Notes: generated by a model not told the origin, from the sequence alone. A stretch of DNA of 64,000 nt from Pelomonas baiyunensis (GCF_043555935.1 NZ_JBIGIB010000001.1:124001-188000), one strand, 5' to 3'. Shown: positions 8,085-18,147, counted from the stretch's first letter. Numbers and translations: made by a program.

Positions 8085-10220
8085 TCAGGCCAGGCGTGAA
8101 AGGTCGGCCACGCGGTTCATCGCCGCGTGCAGGCGCCCCAGCAGCGCCAGGCGGTTGGCCCGCAGCGCCGGGTCTTCGGCATTCACCATCACGTCGTCGA
8201 AGAAGGCATCCACCGGGGCCTTGAGCGCTGCCAGGCGCTGCAGCGAGCCGGTGTAGTCGTGCTGCTCGAAGAGGGTGTCGGCCTGCGGCTGCACGTCGGC
8301 AATCGCCGTCGCCAGGGCCTGCTCGGCGGCTTCCTTCAGCAGCTCGGCGTTGACGGCCGTGGGCAGTTCGCCCTCGACCTTCTTCAGGATGTTGCCCACG
8401 CGCTTGTTGGCAGCGGCCAGCGAGGCCGCTTCCGGCAGGGCGGCAAAGGCGCGTACGGCCAGCAGGCGCTTGGGGATGTCGCCTAGGCGGGTGGGGTTCA
8501 GGGCCAGCACGGCGTCCACTTCCTGGGCGCTGTAGCCTTGGTCCCGCAGGGAAACGGCCAGGCGGTCAGCGAAGAACGACAGCAGCGCGTCGCGCGGGTT
8601 GGTGATGAGCTCGCCGAAGGCCGGCACGGCGGCGTCGATCAGCGCGGGCAACTCCAGCGGCAGGTTCTTCTCGACCAGGATGCGCACGATGCCCAGCGCG
8701 TGTCGGCGCAGCGCAAACGGGTCCTTGTCGCCGGTGGGCAACTGGCCGATGCCGAACAGGCCCACCAGGGTTTCGAGCTTGTCGGCCAGGGCCACCACGG
8801 TGCCGGTGTGGTTGCGCGGCAGCGCGTCGCCGGCGAAGCGGGGCTTGTAGTGGTCTTCGATGGCGATGGCGACGCCGTCGCGCAGGCCCTCGTGGCGGGC
8901 GTAGTAGCCGCCCATGATGCCCTGCAGCTCGGGGAACTCGCCCACCATGTCGGTCAGCAGGTCGCACTTGGCCAGCAAGGCCGCTTGCTTGACCTTGCTG
9001 TCCAGCACCTTGAACTCGTCGTCAGCCTCCACCGTGTAGGGCAGCGTGGCCATGCTGAGCTGCTGCACGATGGCGTGGCCGATGGCGCGCACGCGCTCGG
9101 TGCGTTCGCCCTGGCTGCCCAGCTTGCCGTGGTACACCACCTTGGCCAGGCCGGGCAGGCGCGATTCCAGCGTCTTCTTGCGGTCCTGGTCGAAGAAGAA
9201 CTTCGCGTCGGCCAGGCGCGGGCGCACCACGCGCTCGTTGCCGCCGGTCACGGCCGAGGCGTCGGCCGGTGCGATGTTGCTGACGACCAGGAAGTGGCGG
9301 GTCAGCTTGCCCGCAGCGTCCAGCAGCGGAAAGTACTTCTGGTTGGCCTTCATCGTGAGGATGAGGCATTCCTGCGGCACGGTCAGGAACTCCGGCTCGA
9401 AGGCGCAGGTCAGCACGTTCGGGCGTTCGACCAGCGCCGTCACTTCGTCCAGCAGGGCGTCGTCGTCGATGGGCTTGAGGCTCAGCGCGTCGGCGGCGGC
9501 CTGCAGTTGGCGGGCGATTTCCGCCCGGCGCTCGGCGAAACCGGCGATGACGGCGCCTTGCTCACGCAGCTGGGTGGCGTAGCTGTCGGCCGACTCCACA
9601 CTCACGGTCGCCTGCGCCGCCTCGAAGCGGTGGCCTTGGGTGGTGCGGCCCGAGGTCAGACCCAGGGCCTGGACGGGCACGACGTCGGCGCCGTGCAGGG
9701 CCACCAGGCCATGCGCCGGGCGCACGAACTTCACGTCGCTCCAGCCGTCAGCCAGCTGGTAGGTCATCACCTTCGGGATTGGCAGCTTGGCCAGCGCCTC
9801 GTCCAGCGCCTTTTGAAGACCTTGCGCCAGCGTGGCGCCGGGCTGGATGCTGTCCCAGAACAGGGCCTCGGCCTTGCCGTCGGGGGCGCGCTTGAGCTGC
9901 GGCACCACCTCGGGGCCGGCGCCCACGGCGGCCAGCTTCTTCAGCAGCGCGGGCGTGGCCTGGCCGTCGGCGGTCAGCGCCACGGCCACGGGCATGAGCT
10001 TTTGCTGCACGGCTTTGTCGGCGGCCTTGTCGGCCACGCCGGTGAGGTGCAGACCCAGGCGGCGCGGCGACGCGAAGGAGGTGGCCGCGGCGTCCGCGCC
10101 CGCCAGGCCCTGGGCCTTGAGGCTGTCCGCCAGCACGCTGGCGAACGACTCGCCCAGCTTCTTCAGCGCCTTCGGGGGCAGCTCTTCAACAAACAGTTCA
10201 ACGAGCAGGTTCTTCGTCAT
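8085..10220 (-). CDS. glyS: Glycyl-tRNA synthetase beta subunit
   Basis: The 711-residue protein (ATG at 10220; a GTG one codon earlier is also possible) is the beta chain of the alpha2-beta2 bacterial glycyl-tRNA synthetase, of the expected size. It begins LLVELFVEELPPKALKK, the diagnostic start of GlyS. It includes LTMKANQKYFPL, RPRLADAKFFFDQDRK and, in the C-terminal helical region, DKDPFALRRHALGI. It contributes tRNA-Gly binding while GlyQ holds the aminoacylation site. The glyQ stop codon and the glyS start share one base (TGATG), so translation is coupled. GmhB-like and PlsC genes follow on the same strand. Confidence 0.97.
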   Translation of the reverse strand: MTKNLLVELFVEELPPKALKKLGESFASVLADSLKAQGLAGADAAATSFASPRRLGLHLTGVADKAADKAVQQKLMPVAVALTADGQATPALLKKLAAVGAGPEVVPQLKRAPDGKAEALFWDSIQPGATLAQGLQKALDEALAKLPIPKVMTYQLADGWSDVKFVRPAHGLVALHGADVVPVQALGLTSGRTTQGHRFEAAQATVSVESADSYATQLREQGAVIAGFAERRAEIARQLQAAADALSLKPIDDDALLDEVTALVERPNVLTCAFEPEFLTVPQECLILTMKANQKYFPLLDAAGKLTRHFLVVSNIAPADASAVTGGNERVVRPRLADAKFFFDQDRKKTLESRLPGLAKVVYHGKLGSQGERTERVRAIGHAIVQQLSMATLPYTVEADDEFKVLDSKVKQAALLAKCDLLTDMVGEFPELQGIMGGYYARHEGLRDGVAIAIEDHYKPRFAGDALPRNHTGTVVALADKLETLVGLFGIGQLPTGDKDPFALRRHALGIVRILVEKNLPLELPALIDAAVPAFGELITNPRDALLSFFADRLAVSLRDQGYSAQEVDAVLALNPTRLGDIPKRLLAVRAFAALPEAASLAAANKRVGNILKKVEGELPTAVNAELLKEAAEQALATAIADVQPQADTLFEQHDYTGSLQRLAALKAPVDAFFDDVMVNAEDPALRANRLALLGRLHAAMNRVADLSRLA

Positions 10221-11149
10221 CACGCGGCCGCCTTCTTGTTCTTCAGTTCGATCTGCGCGATCACTTCATCCGCCCAGGCCTTGGGGGCCATCGGGAAGCC
10301 CAGGCGCGCACGGCTGTCCACGTAGCTTTGCGCCACGGCGCGGGCCAGGTTGCGGATGCGGCCGATGTAGGCGGCGCGCTCGGTCACCGAGATGGCGCCG
10401 CGGGCGTCCAGCAGGTTGAAGGTGTGGCCGGCCTTGAGCAGCTGCTCGTACGCGGGCAGAGCCAGCTTCTCGACCATCAGCTCCTGGCTCTTCTTCTCGT
10501 GCGCGGCGAACGCCGTCAGCAGGAAGTCCACATCGCTGTGCTCGAAGTTGTAGGTGCTCTGCTCCACCTCGTTCTGGTGGAACACGTCGCCGTAGGTCAG
10601 GCCGTCGGTGTAGACCAGGTCGTACACCGATTCCTTGCCCTGCAGGTACATGGCCAGGCGCTCCAGGCCGTAGGTGATTTCGCCGGTGATGGGCTTGCAG
10701 TCGATGCCACCCACCTGCTGGAAGTAGGTGAACTGCGTGACTTCCATGCCGTTGAGCCAGACCTCCCAGCCCAGGCCCCAGCAGCCGAGCGTGGGGTTCT
10801 CCCAGTCGTCCTCGACGAAGCGCACGTCGTTCTTTTTCAGATCGAAGCCCAGCGCTTCCAGCGAGCCCAGGTACAGCTCCAGGATGTTGGCCGGTGCGGG
10901 CTTGAGCACGACCTGGTACTGGTAGTAGTGCTGCAGGCGGTTGGGGTTGTCGCCGTAGCGGCCGTCCTTGGGGCGGCGGCTGGGCTGCACGTAGGCGGCC
11001 TTCCAGGGCTCGGGGCCCAGCGCGCGCAAGAAGGTGGCGGTGTGGCTGGTGCCGGCGCCCACTTCCATGTCGTAGGGCTGGAGCAGGGCGCAGCCCTGTT
11101 TGGACCAATAGTCCTGAAGCGTCAGGATGATTTGCTGGAAGGTCAGCAT
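10220..11149 (-). CDS. glyQ: Glycyl-tRNA synthetase alpha subunit
   Basis: The 309-residue alpha chain contains the class II synthetase catalytic core: [18 protein letters not shown] at the start, [38 protein letters not shown], and [16 protein letters not shown]. It activates glycine and charges tRNA-Gly together with GlyS in the cytosol. It is the first gene of a five-gene minus-strand run ending with the metalloprotease at 5818. The 70-bp gap to lnt upstream is the likely promoter. No T-box or glycine riboswitch was recognised there. Confidence 0.97.
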   Translation of the reverse strand: MLTFQQIILTLQDYWSKQGCALLQPYDMEVGAGTSHTATFLRALGPEPWKAAYVQPSRRPKDGRYGDNPNRLQHYYQYQVVLKPAPANILELYLGSLEALGFDLKKNDVRFVEDDWENPTLGCWGLGWEVWLNGMEVTQFTYFQQVGGIDCKPITGEITYGLERLAMYLQGKESVYDLVYTDGLTYGDVFHQNEVEQSTYNFEHSDVDFLLTAFAAHEKKSQELMVEKLALPAYEQLLKAGHTFNLLDARGAISVTERAAYIGRIRNLARAVAQSYVDSRARLGFPMAPKAWADEVIAQIELKNKKAAA

Positions 11150-11219
11150 GAGACTCGATCGAGAGGGGATGGCCGATTCTATTGGGCGCTCCCGGGCCGT
11201 TTCAGGCGCGCCGAGCGGG

Positions 11220-12695
11220 TCAGGGCGCAGCCCGGCGGCGGGCTGTGCGTTGCAGGCCCAGCCAGACCAGCGCGCCGGCCAGCCACAGGGGCGCCAGGCC
11301 CGCGGCGGCCAGCCAGGTGGCGTAGGGCGTGGTGCCGGTGCGGCCTTCCACCGTGGCCTCCAGCACGCCGCGCGCCAGCGCGGGCAGCCGGGCGGTCACC
11401 GCGCCTTCGTGGCTGACCACGGCGGTGGCGCCGGTGTTGGTGGAGCGCACGACCGGCCGCTGGAATTCGAGCGCCCGCATGCGCGAGAACTGCAGGTGCT
11501 GGTCCTGGATCATCACGGTGCCGAACCAGGCCAGGTTGCTGACGTTGACGAACACCGTGGCCGCGTCGGCCCCCACGGCGCTGCGCACCACGTCTTCGCC
11601 GAACAAGTCTTCGTAGCAGATCAGCGGCCGCAGGCGCTGTCCGGCCACGGGCCAGGCGTCTTGGTGCTGGCCGCGGGCCTGGTCGTCCAGCGGGATGTTC
11701 ATCGCGCGCACAAACCAGCCGAAGCCCGGCGGAATGAACTCGCCGAACGGCAGCAGGTGGCGCTTGCCGTAGTGGTAGCTTGCGCCCAGCGCCACCACCG
11801 AGTTCACATAGCCTTCTTCCGCATTCCCCAGGAAGGTGCCCAACAGCGCGGGCTGTTGCGGGCGAGCCAGGCGGGCCAGGGTTTCGGGGGGCAGCTCGCT
11901 CATGGGCAATGGCACCACCGATTCCGGGGTGATCACCACCTGCCCCCGCGCAGACTCGATCTGCGCGGCCAGCCCTTCCAGGTTGGCCTGGAAGCGCGCG
12001 GGGTCGAACTTCTGGTCTTGCGGGATGCTGGGCTGCACCAGCGACACCGCCATCGTGCCCGTGCTGCGCGTGAACTGCTGCGGCAGCACCCCGCCCGCCA
12101 GCGGCACCACCAGCGCCACGGCCGCGCCCACCCAGGCCCGGGCGCGCAACATCACCAAGCCGGCCGCGGCCAGTGCACCCAACGCGGCAATGCCGTAAAT
12201 GCCCACCCAGGGTGCCCAGCCGGCCAGCGGGCCGGTGGTGTGCGCATAGCCGGACGCCAGCCACGGGAAGCCGCTGAACCACGAGGCCCGGGCCAACTCC
12301 CCCAGCAGCCAGGCCGGCACCAGCGCCCACAGCCGGTGCGGGCCGGGCGCGATGGCGCGGGCGGTGAGCCCCAGGGCCAAGGCGTAGTAGCCGCTCAGGA
12401 ACGCCGCCAGCAGCGCCACGGCGCCCGCCGCCGCCAGCCAGGGAATGCCACCGAACTGGTGCATGCTGATGTGCAGCCACCACAGGCCCGACGCCAGCCA
12501 GCTGAACCCGAACGCGCCGCCCAGCAACGCCGCGCGCCGCGGCTTTTCGTGCTGCACGGCGCCGAACAGCAGCGCCAGCGCCAGCGGTTGCAGGAACCAG
12601 GCGTCCGTCGGGGCGAAAGCGGCGGTGTGCAGCACGCCGGCCGCCAGCGCCAGGCCCACCGCGCGTGCGGCCGTCACCGGGCGTTCGGCGCTCAC
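11220..12695 (-). CDS. lnt: Apolipoprotein N-acyltransferase
   Basis: The 491-residue protein has about six N-terminal hydrophobic segments followed by a periplasmic nitrilase-type domain. The catalytic triad of Lnt is visible: Glu in [12 protein letters not shown], Lys in RHLLPFGEF context, and Cys in [10 protein letters not shown]. The enzyme transfers an acyl chain from phospholipid to the N-terminal cysteine of apolipoproteins, the last step of lipoprotein maturation in the inner membrane. Its start overlaps the end of corC by four bases, the common lnt-corC pairing of proteobacteria. A final hydrophobic segment lies near residue 465. Confidence 0.95.
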   Translation of the reverse strand: MSAERPVTAARAVGLALAAGVLHTAAFAPTDAWFLQPLALALLFGAVQHEKPRRAALLGGAFGFSWLASGLWWLHISMHQFGGIPWLAAAGAVALLAAFLSGYYALALGLTARAIAPGPHRLWALVPAWLLGELARASWFSGFPWLASGYAHTTGPLAGWAPWVGIYGIAALGALAAAGLVMLRARAWVGAAVALVVPLAGGVLPQQFTRSTGTMAVSLVQPSIPQDQKFDPARFQANLEGLAAQIESARGQVVITPESVVPLPMSELPPETLARLARPQQPALLGTFLGNAEEGYVNSVVALGASYHYGKRHLLPFGEFIPPGFGWFVRAMNIPLDDQARGQHQDAWPVAGQRLRPLICYEDLFGEDVVRSAVGADAATVFVNVSNLAWFGTVMIQDQHLQFSRMRALEFQRPVVRSTNTGATAVVSHEGAVTARLPALARGVLEATVEGRTGTTPYATWLAAAGLAPLWLAGALVWLGLQRTARRRAAP

Positions 12696-13564
12696 GCGTC
12701 GAGCGCGTCGTCGGGCACGCGGGTCACCTTGAACCAGCGCACCGCGCCGCCGCGCGTCAGCATGACGGCGAAGTTCAGCCCGCCCACCTGCACCGCTTCG
12801 CCCCGGCGCGGCACACGCCCGTGCTCATGGGCCACCAGGCCGCCGATGGTGTCGAAATCCGTGTCCGGCAGGCTCAGGCCGAAGCTGCCGTTCACGGCCG
12901 CGATGGTGGCGTCGCCCGCCACACGCTGCGTGCCGTCGGCCAGCGTGTAGATGCCGGTATCGGAGCTTTGCTCGTCGAACTCGTCTTCGATCTCGCCGAC
13001 GATTTCTTCCAGCACGTCTTCAATGGTGATCAAGCCGGCCGTGTTGCCGAACTCGTCGATGACGATGGCCAGGTGGCTGCGGTTGGAGCGGAAGTCGCGC
13101 AGCAACTCGTTGAGCCCTTTGCTTTCCGGCACGAACACCGTGGGGCGCAGCAGCGCGCGCAGGTTCAACTCGGGTGCGCGCTGCATCTTGAGCAGGTCTT
13201 TGGCCAGCAGGATGCCGATGATGTTGTCCCGCGAGCCCTCGTACACCGGGAAGCGCGAGTGGCCGCTGTCGATGACCAGCCCCAGCAATTCGTCGTAGGG
13301 CGCGTCGATGTCCAGCAGGTCCATGCGGGGCGCGGCCACCATCGCGTCGCCGGCCGACAGCTCCGCCATGCGCAGCACGCCTTCGAGCATCTGGCGCGAT
13401 TCCGGCTCGATCAGCTCCCGCTGCTCGGCATCGGCCAGCGTTTCGATCAGCTCAGTCTTGGAATCAGGGCCGGGGTGCAGGAACTCGAGCACGCGCTCCA
13501 GCAGGCCGCGCGGCTCCTTGGGGTCGCCCGCACGTGCGGGCCGACTCGACGCAGGGTCGGACAT
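12692..13564 (-). CDS. corC: CorC/HlyC family CBS-domain protein
   Basis: The 290-residue cytosolic protein consists of a short N-terminal region, two CBS domains (about residues 70-190, with MVAAPRMDLLDIDAPYDE and SHLAIVIDEFGNTAGLIT) and a C-terminal CorC_HlyC domain (LPDTDFDTIGGLVAHEHGR). CorC was first linked to magnesium and cobalt efflux; the exact activity of this short, membrane-free form is debated. It precedes lnt with a four-base overlap, so it is co-transcribed with it. It is divergent from the COG0523 GTPase gene, with about 170 bp between. Confidence 0.92.
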   Translation of the reverse strand: MSDPASSRPARAGDPKEPRGLLERVLEFLHPGPDSKTELIETLADAEQRELIEPESRQMLEGVLRMAELSAGDAMVAAPRMDLLDIDAPYDELLGLVIDSGHSRFPVYEGSRDNIIGILLAKDLLKMQRAPELNLRALLRPTVFVPESKGLNELLRDFRSNRSHLAIVIDEFGNTAGLITIEDVLEEIVGEIEDEFDEQSSDTGIYTLADGTQRVAGDATIAAVNGSFGLSLPDTDFDTIGGLVAHEHGRVPRRGEAVQVGGLNFAVMLTRGGAVRWFKVTRVPDDALDA

Positions 13565-13732
13565 GGGGTCCGGGGTTGCTCAGAACCCCGAAGAGAACAA
13601 GGGACGCACAGGATAGCGGATGGTCGTGACAGGCCATGGCCTTGGGGGCAGCCGGCTTTGCGGCGGGCTGGCGCTTGTGAATGCGGCGGCGGACCCAAAA
13701 TAGCGGCTTTTAGAAATTTCGCAGGCCCTGCC

Positions 13733-14791
13733 ATGTCCTCCGCGCCGTCCCTCATCCCCGCGACCATCCTCACCGGCTTCCTCGGCTCGGGCAAAACCAC
13801 GCTGCTCAAGCGCGTGCTGACCGAGGCCCACGGCCAGAAGATCGCCGTCATCGAGAACGAGTTCGGCGAAGAGAACATCGACAACGACATCCTGGTGTCG
13901 GACACGAACGAGCAGATCATCCAGATGAGCAACGGCTGCGTCTGCTGCACCATCCGTGAAGACCTGCGCTCCACGCTGGCCGATCTGGCGGCCAAGCGCC
14001 GCAAGGGCGAACTGGATTTCGAGCGCGTTGTCATTGAAACCACCGGCCTCGCCGACCCTGGCCCGGTGGCGCAGACCTTCTTCATGGATGACGAAATCGC
14101 CGAGGCCTACCTGCTGGACTCGGTGCTGACGCTGGTGGACGCCAAGCACGCCGACGAGCAGCTCAACACCCGCCAGGAAGCGCGCATGCAGGTCGGCTTT
14201 GCTGACCAAATCTTCATCAGCAAGAGCGACCTGGTGGAGCCGGCGGCGGTGGAGGCCTTGATCCACCGCATCAAGCACATGAACCCGCGCGCCCCCATCC
14301 AGACGGCGCATTTCGGCGAGGTGGCGCTTGCCAAGGTGTTCGATCTGCGGGGCTTCAACCTGAATGCCAAGCTGGAAATCGACCCCGACTTCCTGAAGGG
14401 GGACGAGCACGGACATCACCACCACCATCACCACGATCACGACCACGCGCACGGCGAGCACTGCGACCACCCGCACCACCACCATGCGCACGACGACGAC
14501 GTGAAGAGCTTCGTCTTCCGGTCTGAAAAAGCGTTCAACCCCGCCAAGCTCGAAGACTTCCTGGGCGCCATCGTGCAGGTCTACGGCCCCAAGATGCTGC
14601 GCTACAAGGGCGTGCTGTTCATGAAAGGCACCGACAAGAAGGTGATCTTCCAGGGTGTTCACCAGATGATGGGGTCCGATTTGGGCCCGAAATGGATGCC
14701 GGGCGAGAAAAAGCAGAGCAAGATGGTGTTCATCGGCATCGACTTGCCCAAGGACGTGCTGATGCAAGGTTTGGAAGGCTGTCTCGCATGA
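13733..14791 (+). CDS. COG0523 (CobW/ZNG-type) GTPase, His-rich zinc chaperone
   Basis: ATG at 13733 gives a 352-residue protein. The frame is open further upstream but runs antisense through corC. It has a P-loop (GFLGSGKTTLL, about residues 13-23), the metal motif CVCC at residues 69-72 inside GCVCCTIRED, the guanine-base motif SKSD, and a CobW_C domain. Between the GTPase and C-terminal domains lies a histidine-rich stretch (about residues 226-254) with more than fifteen His interleaved with Asp. Such proteins deliver or store zinc or other metals. The gene stands 157 bp upstream of a DksA that lacks most zinc ligands, which suggests a zinc-homeostasis link. No Zur-like site was confidently found. 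Confidence 0.9.
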   Translation: MSSAPSLIPATILTGFLGSGKTTLLKRVLTEAHGQKIAVIENEFGEENIDNDILVSDTNEQIIQMSNGCVCCTIREDLRSTLADLAAKRRKGELDFERVVIETTGLADPGPVAQTFFMDDEIAEAYLLDSVLTLVDAKHADEQLNTRQEARMQVGFADQIFISKSDLVEPAAVEALIHRIKHMNPRAPIQTAHFGEVALAKVFDLRGFNLNAKLEIDPDFLKGDEHGHHHHHHHDHDHAHGEHCDHPHHHHAHDDDVKSFVFRSEKAFNPAKLEDFLGAIVQVYGPKMLRYKGVLFMKGTDKKVIFQGVHQMMGSDLGPKWMPGEKKQSKMVFIGIDLPKDVLMQGLEGCLA

Positions 14792-14948
14792 GCTCAGCGC
14801 CCCTCGGAAACCCGCGGGACGAGGGGCGCGAGACCGGTGTTTGGGCGTGGCTACAATCCGCCGCGCTCAAAAATCGGGCTGCCGGCTGAAAGGCCGTGGC
14901 TTTACGGTCTGATGCCGTGTCCATGCAGCCCCGAGTGAGGAGAAGACT

Positions 14949-15605
14949 GTGAGCAAGACCCCGGCCCCCAAATCCGCCGCCGCACCTGCCAAGGGTGCCA
15001 AGGCAGGCGCCAAGCATGACGCCGGCACCGACGTCGCCACCCTCGAGGCGCCGGCACCTGCCAACCGCTTCTCTGATCGATTTGCCCCTCCCAAGCCGCC
15101 CGCGCGCGGCGCCTCTCACGTCGAAGCTGATATGCCCCGTACACCCGCCAAGGCCGACCCCAAGCTGGCCAATGCCTGGAAGACCAAGTCCGGCGCCGAG
15201 CTGACCGATGCCGAAGTGCTGGCCATGCCCGACTCGGAGTACATGAACGCCAAGCAGGTGGAGTTCTTCCGCGCCAAGCTCAACGAGCTCAAGGAGGGCG
15301 TGCTGTCCAACGCGGGTGAAACCACCGAGCACCTGCGCGAAGACACCACCATCGTGCCGGACCCGGCCGACCGCGCCACCATCGAAGAAGAACACGCCCT
15401 GGAGTTGCGTACGCGCGACCGTGAACGCAAGCTTCTCAAGAAGATCGTGCAATCCATCGCACGTCTGGACAGCGGCGACTACGGCTACTGCGACGAAACC
15501 GGCGAACCTATTGGTTTGGGCCGTTTGATCGCGCGTCCGACGGCGACGCTGTCGCTGGAAGCCCAGCAGCGCCGCGAGCTCAAGCAAAAAATGTTTGGTG
15601 ATTAA
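14949..15605 (+). CDS. dksA: RNA polymerase-binding transcription factor DksA, reduced zinc-finger type
   Basis: The start is GTG at 14949 with GAGGAGAAG just upstream (14937-14945). At 218 residues the protein is longer than the about 150-residue Escherichia coli DksA because of an Ala/Pro/Lys-rich N-terminal extension of about 60 residues. The coiled-coil region is followed by the C-terminal finger, which here reads YGYCDETGEP ... TATLSLEAQQ. Only the first of the four zinc cysteines is kept; the others are Thr, Ser and Ala (C-X2-T-X17-S-X2-A). Family knowledge says DksA binds the RNA polymerase secondary channel and works with ppGpp; cysteine-poor forms keep the fold without zinc. The two acidic residues near the coiled-coil tip were not verified. 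Confidence 0.9.
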   Translation: MSKTPAPKSAAAPAKGAKAGAKHDAGTDVATLEAPAPANRFSDRFAPPKPPARGASHVEADMPRTPAKADPKLANAWKTKSGAELTDAEVLAMPDSEYMNAKQVEFFRAKLNELKEGVLSNAGETTEHLREDTTIVPDPADRATIEEEHALELRTRDRERKLLKKIVQSIARLDSGDYGYCDETGEPIGLGRLIARPTATLSLEAQQRRELKQKMFGD

Positions 15606-15614
15606 GCTTTGACC

Positions 15615-17372
15615 ATGTCCGAATCCAAGCCCGCAGACCCCAAGGAAGGCGACAGCTTCTTCCGCAAGGTTGCGCGCTTCGTGGCCAATCCCACGACGGA
15701 CTGGGCGGAGATCAACTCCCGTCAGGACGACCCCGAGGGCGACCTGGCGAAAGCGGAATTGCGCGCCATGGTGGAGCGCAAGCGACGCAACGACTTCGTG
15801 CGCAAGCGCGAGCTCGACATGCTGCGTCGCATCCGCCGCGAAGGCCTGACGCCCGAGCAACTCGCTGCACTGGCCTCGTCGCCGTCCCGCTTGGGCGACG
15901 ACGAGCGGCTGAGCGAGCCGAATTCCAAGATCGATCTGGGCGTGAAAGCCAAGATCGACGAGATCGAACAGCAGATGGTGGGCGAGAGCTTTGCCACCAC
16001 GCAGGCCGTGCCCAAGGCACAGCCGGGGCTGTTCGAAACCCCCACACGCCCCGGCGCTTTCGCGCCCACCATGCCGGCCACGCCGCTGGCGGAGCCCGCG
16101 GGCGGGCGCGTGAGCGAGTTCTCGACCCCGCGTGAGGTCGAGCGCCTGCAGGCGCCCACGCCGCCGGCCTCCGTCACCATGGGGGCCGCCATTCCGCCGC
16201 TGTCCGAGTCGCCGCCCAGCCGGCTGCCGGATTTGCCGCCGCTGGACATGCCGCTGTCGTTCACGTTGGCGGAATCCACCCCCGACGTTGAAGTGCAGGA
16301 GGTCGTGCACGACCCCGAACTCGACGAGGCCGTCATCGCGTTCGCGAATGCCGACTACGAGACCAGCGAGCGTGCGCTGACCGACTTGGTGCACCCGGGC
16401 GGCAGTCGCAACCTGCACGGCGAAACTTGGCTGGTGTTGTTCGATCACTATCGCGCCACCGGCTCGCAGGGCAAGTTCGAGGCGCTGGCGGTTGAGTACG
16501 CGCAACAGTTCGGCCTCTCGGCGCCGCAGTGGTTCTCCATGCCCAAGTTGGTGGCCGAAACCTCGCGGCAAGCCAGCCGCTCGCCCATGGGAAAGGGCGC
16601 GGCGGTCAGCTGGACGGCGCCCGCCGCCATGACGGCCGACGATGTGGCCGTGCTGCGCAAGCGCAGCGAGACCCTGCCCATGCCCTGGGTGTTCGATTGG
16701 GGCTCGCTGGACCAGATCGAGATCGACGCGGCCATCCAGCTGCGTGAGTTGCTGCGCCAGTGGGCCGAGCAACCCATCGACCAGCGCTGGCTGGGCGGTG
16801 ACCACTTCCTGAACCAGCTGCGCGAACTCGCGCCGGTGGGGGAGCGTGACACCGACCCCGCGCTCTGGATGCTGCGGCTCGAAGCCCTGCGCCTGGCCAA
16901 CCGGCCGGACCAGTTCGACGAAGCCGCCATCGACTACTGCGTGACCTACGAGGTCTCACCCCCGTCGTGGGAGCGCTGCAAGTGCCGCGTGCGCATTGGC
17001 GGTGAGGGTGCGTCCACGCACAGCATGCCCACCACCACGATGCAGACCGAGGCGCAGTCCACCTTCATGGACACCAGCGTGGCCGAGGCGAGCGTGGCGC
17101 AGGTGGAGTTGATGGGCCAGCTCAGCGGAGACATCTCCGACCAGCTGCGCAGCATGTCGGCCGAGGTGGCCGATGCCTCCTTGGTGAACATCAACTGCAC
17201 CAAGCTGATCCGCCTGGACTTCATGGCCGCGGGCGACCTGCTGAACTGGGTGCTGCAGCGCCGCAGCGAAAACCGCGCGGTCGTGTTCTCGGATGCCCAC
17301 CGTCTGGTGGCGCTGTTCTTTGGTGCCATGGGCATCAACGAGCACGCGAAGGTCAAGATCCGGGTGAATTAG
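15615..17372 (+). CDS. Large protein with C-terminal STAS-like domain, function unknown
   Basis: ATG at 15615 gives 585 residues. The N-terminal third is charged and helical ([19 protein letters not shown], then repeated Arg/Glu-rich segments). A Pro-rich low-complexity linker follows (about 130-215), then a helical region with tetratricopeptide-like character (about 230-300, [19 protein letters not shown]). The last 110 residues ([23 protein letters not shown], about 515-540) resemble a STAS fold, as in anti-sigma antagonists. There is no signal peptide or membrane segment. It sits 9 bp after dksA and probably shares its transcript, then hslVU follows about 210 bp later. The family is not recognised beyond the STAS-like end, and no function is proposed. 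Confidence 0.75.
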   Translation: MSESKPADPKEGDSFFRKVARFVANPTTDWAEINSRQDDPEGDLAKAELRAMVERKRRNDFVRKRELDMLRRIRREGLTPEQLAALASSPSRLGDDERLSEPNSKIDLGVKAKIDEIEQQMVGESFATTQAVPKAQPGLFETPTRPGAFAPTMPATPLAEPAGGRVSEFSTPREVERLQAPTPPASVTMGAAIPPLSESPPSRLPDLPPLDMPLSFTLAESTPDVEVQEVVHDPELDEAVIAFANADYETSERALTDLVHPGGSRNLHGETWLVLFDHYRATGSQGKFEALAVEYAQQFGLSAPQWFSMPKLVAETSRQASRSPMGKGAAVSWTAPAAMTADDVAVLRKRSETLPMPWVFDWGSLDQIEIDAAIQLRELLRQWAEQPIDQRWLGGDHFLNQLRELAPVGERDTDPALWMLRLEALRLANRPDQFDEAAIDYCVTYEVSPPSWERCKCRVRIGGEGASTHSMPTTTMQTEAQSTFMDTSVAEASVAQVELMGQLSGDISDQLRSMSAEVADASLVNINCTKLIRLDFMAAGDLLNWVLQRRSENRAVVFSDAHRLVALFFGAMGINEHAKVKIRVN

Positions 17373-17373
17373 C

Positions 17374-17444
17374 CCACCCCCTACCGGCTTCGCCGGCCCC
17401 CTCAAGGGGGCACTGCCGACGGCCCGGCGGAGCCGGTTCCGTGG
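17374..17444. repeat. GC-rich intergenic repeat with three small hairpins
   Basis: Just after the stop codon at 17372 lies a stretch with CCGGC-TTC-GCCGG, CCCCCTC-AA-GGGGG-type and CCGGC-GGA-GCCGG inverted repeats in close succession. Such elements are scattered between genes in Comamonadaceae genomes. Only one copy was noticed in this window, so its repeat nature rests on general knowledge. It may also act as a terminator for the upstream gene. Confidence 0.5.
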
Positions 17445-17543
17445 CAGTTGCTGGATCGGTCGCGGCGGGGCCGCTCCGTGTCGGGGGGGGCAACGTGTTG
17501 GCATCGGTCCGTCCTGTACAGGCGCGGGGTGGGGCGCCCGAAT

Positions 17544-17571
17544 CTTGCGAAACTGTGGATCGACCTCATCT
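17544..17571 (+). promoter_or_regulatory. Possible sigma-32 heat-shock promoter of hslVU
   Basis: CTTGCGA (17544-17550) and CTCATCT (17565-17571), separated by 14 bases, resemble the heat-shock consensus (CTTGAAA, 11-16 bases, CCCATNT). It lies directly before hslV, a classic heat-shock gene. The predicted start of transcription would be only a few bases before the hslV ATG, leaving almost no leader, which weakens the call. Confidence 0.3.
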
Positions 17572-17580
17572 GGGCGATCT

Positions 17581-18147
17581 ATGTCTTCTGATTCTTCTGC
17601 TGCCGTGTATCACGGCACCACCATCGTCTCGGTGCGGCGCCAGACGCCCACCGGCTGGCAGGTGGCCATCGGGGGTGATGGCCAGGTCACGCTGGGCCAC
17701 ACCGTCGTCAAGGCCAGTGCGCGCAAGGTGCGCAAGCTGTATCGGGATCAAGTGCTGGCGGGCTTCGCCGGCGCCACGGCCGATGCCTTCACCTTGTTCG
17801 AGCGCTTCGAGGCCAAGCTGGAAAAGCACCAGGGCCACCTCGTGCGCGCGGCCGTCGAGCTGACGCGCGACTGGCGCACCGACCGCGTGCTGCGCCGCCT
17901 GGAAGCCATGCTGGCGGTGGCCGACAAATCGGCCTCGCTCATCATCACCGGCAATGGCGACGTGCTGGAGCCCGAGCAGGGCATCGTGGCCATCGGGTCG
18001 GGCGGCGCCTACGCGCAGGCCGCGGCCAAGGCGCTGCTGGCCAACACCGAGCTGAGCGCGGCCGACATCGTCAAGAAGTCGCTGGAGATTGCCGGCGAGA
18101 TCTGCATCTACACCAACCAGAACCACACGCTGGAGGTGCTCGAATGA
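17581..18147 (+). CDS. hslV: ATP-dependent protease subunit HslV
   Basis: ATG at 17581 gives 188 residues. HslV is the proteasome-like peptidase of the HslUV protease. The sequence has [11 protein letters not shown], where the catalytic N-terminal Thr lies after a propeptide of about 12 residues, longer than the single Met of Escherichia coli but usual in Burkholderiales. Other signatures are [31 protein letters not shown] and [14 protein letters not shown]. Removal of the propeptide frees the nucleophilic Thr. The stop codon overlaps the hslU start by four bases, so the two are made in a fixed ratio. Confidence 0.96.
   Translation: MSSDSSAAVYHGTTIVSVRRQTPTGWQVAIGGDGQVTLGHTVVKASARKVRKLYRDQVLAGFAGATADAFTLFERFEAKLEKHQGHLVRAAVELTRDWRTDRVLRRLEAMLAVADKSASLIITGNGDVLEPEQGIVAIGSGGAYAQAAAKALLANTELSAADIVKKSLEIAGEICIYTNQNHTLEVLE

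Noticed and set aside
11150..11219. T-box or glycine riboswitch before glyQ
   Set aside because: Only 70 bases are available and no conserved riboswitch or T-box core was found.
12665..13732. Long frame upstream of the COG0523 GTPase
   Set aside because: It is antisense to corC; the P-loop protein begins at 13733.
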